A model generated the notes under the pieces. The model was not told the origin of the DNA. It did not search any database and saw only the letters and a program-made list of their open reading frames with translations. The position numbers were made by a program, and so were the translations under genes. 6,078 nucleotides of DNA from an uncultured Acidobacteriota bacterium (GTDB lineage Bacteria > Acidobacteriota > Blastocatellia > Pyrinomonadales > Pyrinomonadaceae): the NCBI GenBank assembly GCA_946480545.1, contig CAMLKY010000143.1:1-6078 (forward strand), written 5' to 3'. Of this stretch, positions 4,258-6,078 are shown piece after piece (position 1 is the first letter of the stretch; the number at the start of each line of letters is the position of its first letter).

Positions 4258-5733
4258 GTGACGGAGACTGTGAGAATTGTAGGTGGGGGGCTCGCCGGTG
4301 TCGAAGCGGCGTGGCAGGCAGCGGAGCTTGGCGCGAAGGTGCAGCTTTACGAGATGCGGCCCATCATGCAGACGCCGGCCCACCGCACCGACAAGCTGGC
4401 CGAGATCGTTTGCTCGAACTCGCTCAAGACCGATGAACCCGGAACCGCGCCGTATCTTTTGAAAGAAGAACTTCGCCGCGGAGGTTCGCTGGTAATGAGA
4501 GCCGCCGAGGCGACCCGAGTCCCGGCCGGTGCCGCTCTGTCGGTGGACAGGATCAAATTCGCCGAGTTGATCACCGAAGAGATCGAGAAGCATCCGAACA
4601 TCGAGGTGGTGAGAGAAGAGTTCAAAGACCTGAACGCGGAATGCGGAATGCGGAATGCGGAATCCGTCGAGGGATCTCTCGAAACTGATCTTAACGTTGC
4701 AGACGACAATGGGCCGAAATCCGAAATCCGAAATCCGAAGTCCGCAATAACGATCATCGCCACCGGTCCGCTCACTTCCGACTCGCTCACCGAGTCGATC
4801 ATGAAATTCACGGGCGACGACCAGCTTTATTTCTACGACGCCATCGCGCCTATCGTAGCTGCGGATTCGATCGATATGTCGATCGCATTCAAGGCTGCCC
4901 GGTACGGGAAGGGCGGTGACGACTACATCAACTGCCCGATGAATCGTGAGCAGTACGAAACTTTCATAACCGAGCTGATGGCAGCAAAGTCGGTGCCGCT
5001 GAAACGGTTCGAAGAGACACGGTGGTTTGAGTCATGCCTGCCGATCGAAGAGATCGCGCGTCGCGGGGTCGACACGCTTCGCTTCGGTCCGATGAAACCA
5101 AAGGGCCTACCGGATCCGAAGACCGGCTTCGAGCCTTACGCATGCGTTCAGCTTCGGCAGGAGAATTTAATGGCCGATGCTTACGGTCTGGTCGGATTCC
5201 AGAATCATCTTCGCTACGGCGAGCAGGCACGTGTGCTCAGATTGATACCCGGTCTCGAAAATGCCGAGTTCCTGCAGTTCGGGCAGATCCACCGCAATAC
5301 ATTTATTAATTCGCCGAAGATCCTGAACGAAGATCTCTCGACGCGCACGAATCCCTCACTGTTCTTCGCCGGCCAGATCACCGGTGTCGAAGGCTATGTC
5401 GAGTCGGTAGCGACCGGGTGGCTGGCCGGGATAAACGCCGTACGCACCCTACGCGGAGAATCTACGATCACCGCACCGGTGACATCGGCCATCGGCGCTT
5501 TATGCCGCTATGTGTCAAACGTCGAGACAAAGAACTTTCAACCCGTGAACATTACGTTCGGATTGCTCGAGCCGTTACCTGTTGAGATGAGAAAGAAGCA
5601 TCGCAATAAACGCGAGCGGCATGTGATCCAGGTCGAGCGGGCGTTGAAGGATTGGGATGAGTTTGTAGCCCAGGCTCTGACCAAAGCGATCGAAGAGCGC
5701 GGGCGGGCCGCCCTTCCGGAGCTGCGAATGTAA
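4258..5733 (+). CDS. trmFO: TrmFO, folate-dependent tRNA (uracil-54-C5)-methyltransferase
   Basis: The product is 491 aa. TrmFO makes ribothymidine at U54 in the T loop, taking the methylene carbon from 5,10-methylenetetrahydrofolate with FAD/NAD(P)H; it acts in the cytoplasm. The FAD dinucleotide motif G9-G-G-L-A-G14 and YEMRP (31-35) open the protein. Cys52 in EIVCSNSLKT and Cys260 in FESCLPIEE match the two conserved cysteines of the family. RFGPMKPKGL (275-284), HRNTFINSP (345-353) and FAGQITGVEGYVES (370-383) are further signatures. The Bacillus enzyme, as I recall, is about 435 aa; the excess here is partly an insert at about 127-164, encoded by heptamer repeats, placed between a VVREE strand and TIIATGPLTS. 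The GTG start has no ribosome site; the TATAAT just upstream predicts a leaderless or nearly leaderless mRNA. A GTG at 4270 is a less likely alternative start. Confidence 0.96.
   Translation: MTETVRIVGGGLAGVEAAWQAAELGAKVQLYEMRPIMQTPAHRTDKLAEIVCSNSLKTDEPGTAPYLLKEELRRGGSLVMRAAEATRVPAGAALSVDRIKFAELITEEIEKHPNIEVVREEFKDLNAECGMRNAESVEGSLETDLNVADDNGPKSEIRNPKSAITIIATGPLTSDSLTESIMKFTGDDQLYFYDAIAPIVAADSIDMSIAFKAARYGKGGDDYINCPMNREQYETFITELMAAKSVPLKRFEETRWFESCLPIEEIARRGVDTLRFGPMKPKGLPDPKTGFEPYACVQLRQENLMADAYGLVGFQNHLRYGEQARVLRLIPGLENAEFLQFGQIHRNTFINSPKILNEDLSTRTNPSLFFAGQITGVEGYVESVATGWLAGINAVRTLRGESTITAPVTSAIGALCRYVSNVETKNFQPVNITFGLLEPLPVEMRKKHRNKRERHVIQVERALKDWDEFVAQALTKAIEERGRAALPELRM
4632..4748 (+). 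repeat. Two heptanucleotide arrays inside trmFO
   Basis: The left array (4632-4666) has five 7-bp units: GAACGCG, GAATGCG three times, and GAATCCG. The right array (4717-4744, with CCG before it and a decayed CAAT after) has AAATCCG three times and AAGTCCG. Both units fit one consensus, RAATSCG, in the same orientation; the last left unit, GAATCCG, is intermediate between them. A 47-base spacer lies between, starting with a hairpin TCGAG-ggatct-CTCGA (4667-4682). The block keeps the trmFO frame and encodes residues about 126-164. Heptamer microsatellites of this kind are usually intergenic. Confidence 0.93.
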
Positions 5734-5818
5734 TTGCGAAAGCACGTTTGTCTAACTAGGCCGAGTAATAACATTGGTAGGTCGGGAAGCGCGACTTGCC
5801 CCGCTTCTTCTTCAGCCC

Positions 5819-6078
5819 ATGGAAGGACTCCTGATCATCATCGCCATCTTCTGCGTCGCTATCCTCTACTCGTCGGTGGGGCATGGCGGGGCCTCCGGTT
5901 ACCTTGCCGTCATGGCCCTGTTCGCGGTGCCGCTTGCGACGACACGCCCTTCGGCGCTTTTTCTTAATGTGTTTGTCGCCGGCATCGGCGCCGTCCAGTT
6001 CTATCGTGCCGGACACTTCGCATGGCGCACGTTCACTCCGTTCGCTGTCACCTCGATCCCCTTTGCATTCATCGGTGG
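5819..6078 (+). CDS. TauE/SafE-family membrane permease, 3' end cut by window edge
   Basis: The first 86 codons are present and run off the right edge. Family proteins are typically about 250 aa with 7-8 membrane helices and are associated with export of sulfite or related organic anions; the substrate here cannot be told. Helix one (3-20) leads into SSVGHGGASGYLA (18-30), the glycine-rich N-terminal signature of this family. Helix two follows (about 45-60), then FYRAGHFAWRTF (61-72) and the start of helix three (about 73-86). There is no ribosome site before the ATG at 5819. In-frame codons upstream reach a TTG at 5774, but the ATG gives the usual family N-terminus. It begins 85 bases after trmFO on the same strand. 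I see no convincing promoter in the gap, so read-through from trmFO is possible. A 6-bp hairpin (5786-5791/5802-5807) lies in the gap without a T run. Confidence 0.85.
   Translation, partial: MEGLLIIIAIFCVAILYSSVGHGGASGYLAVMALFAVPLATTRPSALFLNVFVAGIGAVQFYRAGHFAWRTFTPFAVTSIPFAFIG

Noticed and set aside
4632..4748. CRISPR-like array
   Set aside because: The units are 7-bp tandem copies without spacers, inside a coding gene; this is a microsatellite.
4347..4811. 154-aa minus-strand open frame opposite trmFO
   Set aside because: It is antisense to well-conserved TrmFO sequence and is kept open by the heptamer repeats.

Overview
The window looks like a chromosomal segment of an Acidobacteriota bacterium, probably Blastocatellia/Pyrinomonadales-like. 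The main clue is a secreted VWFA protein of the kind typical of Acidobacteria. FG-GAP/VCBS proteins with signal peptides, a folate-dependent TrmFO and RAATSCG-type heptamer microsatellites fit this too. The assignment is an inference from gene content; there is no rRNA marker here.

Layout. (1) 1-848, minus strand: the N-terminal 282 residues of a secreted FG-GAP/VCBS beta-propeller-type protein, running off the left edge. (2) 849-1432: AT-richer non-coding DNA. It holds a decayed copy of the 3' half of a tRNA-Thr gene (956-994), several inverted repeats including a pseudoknot-like pair, and a good sigma70 promoter at 1361-1389. (3) 1433-2396, plus strand: a compact two-gene operon. It encodes a 97-aa exported protein with ten cysteines after its signal peptide, then a 211-aa exported protein with none. 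It ends at a perfect 12-bp-stem terminator. (4) 2477-2552, minus strand: an intact tRNA-Thr(CGU) with encoded CCA and its own consensus promoter. (5) 2861-3967, minus strand: a VWFA-domain secreted protein with complete MIDAS residues. (6) 3968-4257: a divergent regulatory region with four GTCACA cores and a TATAAT promoter abutting an inverted repeat. (7) 4258-5733, plus strand: trmFO, a tRNA U54 methyltransferase, carrying an in-frame insert made of two heptamer arrays. (8) 5819 to the right edge, plus strand: the start of a TauE/SafE-type membrane transporter.

How it fits together. The intact tRNA-Thr 3' end and its decayed copy are direct repeats about 1.5 kb apart. They bracket the exported two-gene operon, which has its own promoter and terminator. 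This is the geometry left by site-specific integration at a tRNA 3' end, so the operon may be a small, integrase-less islet. That reading is an inference, but the repeat is directly visible. The other genes look like ordinary chromosomal functions, each with its own control, and they do not form one pathway. trmFO modifies tRNAs in general and lies near a tRNA gene, but no functional link is implied.
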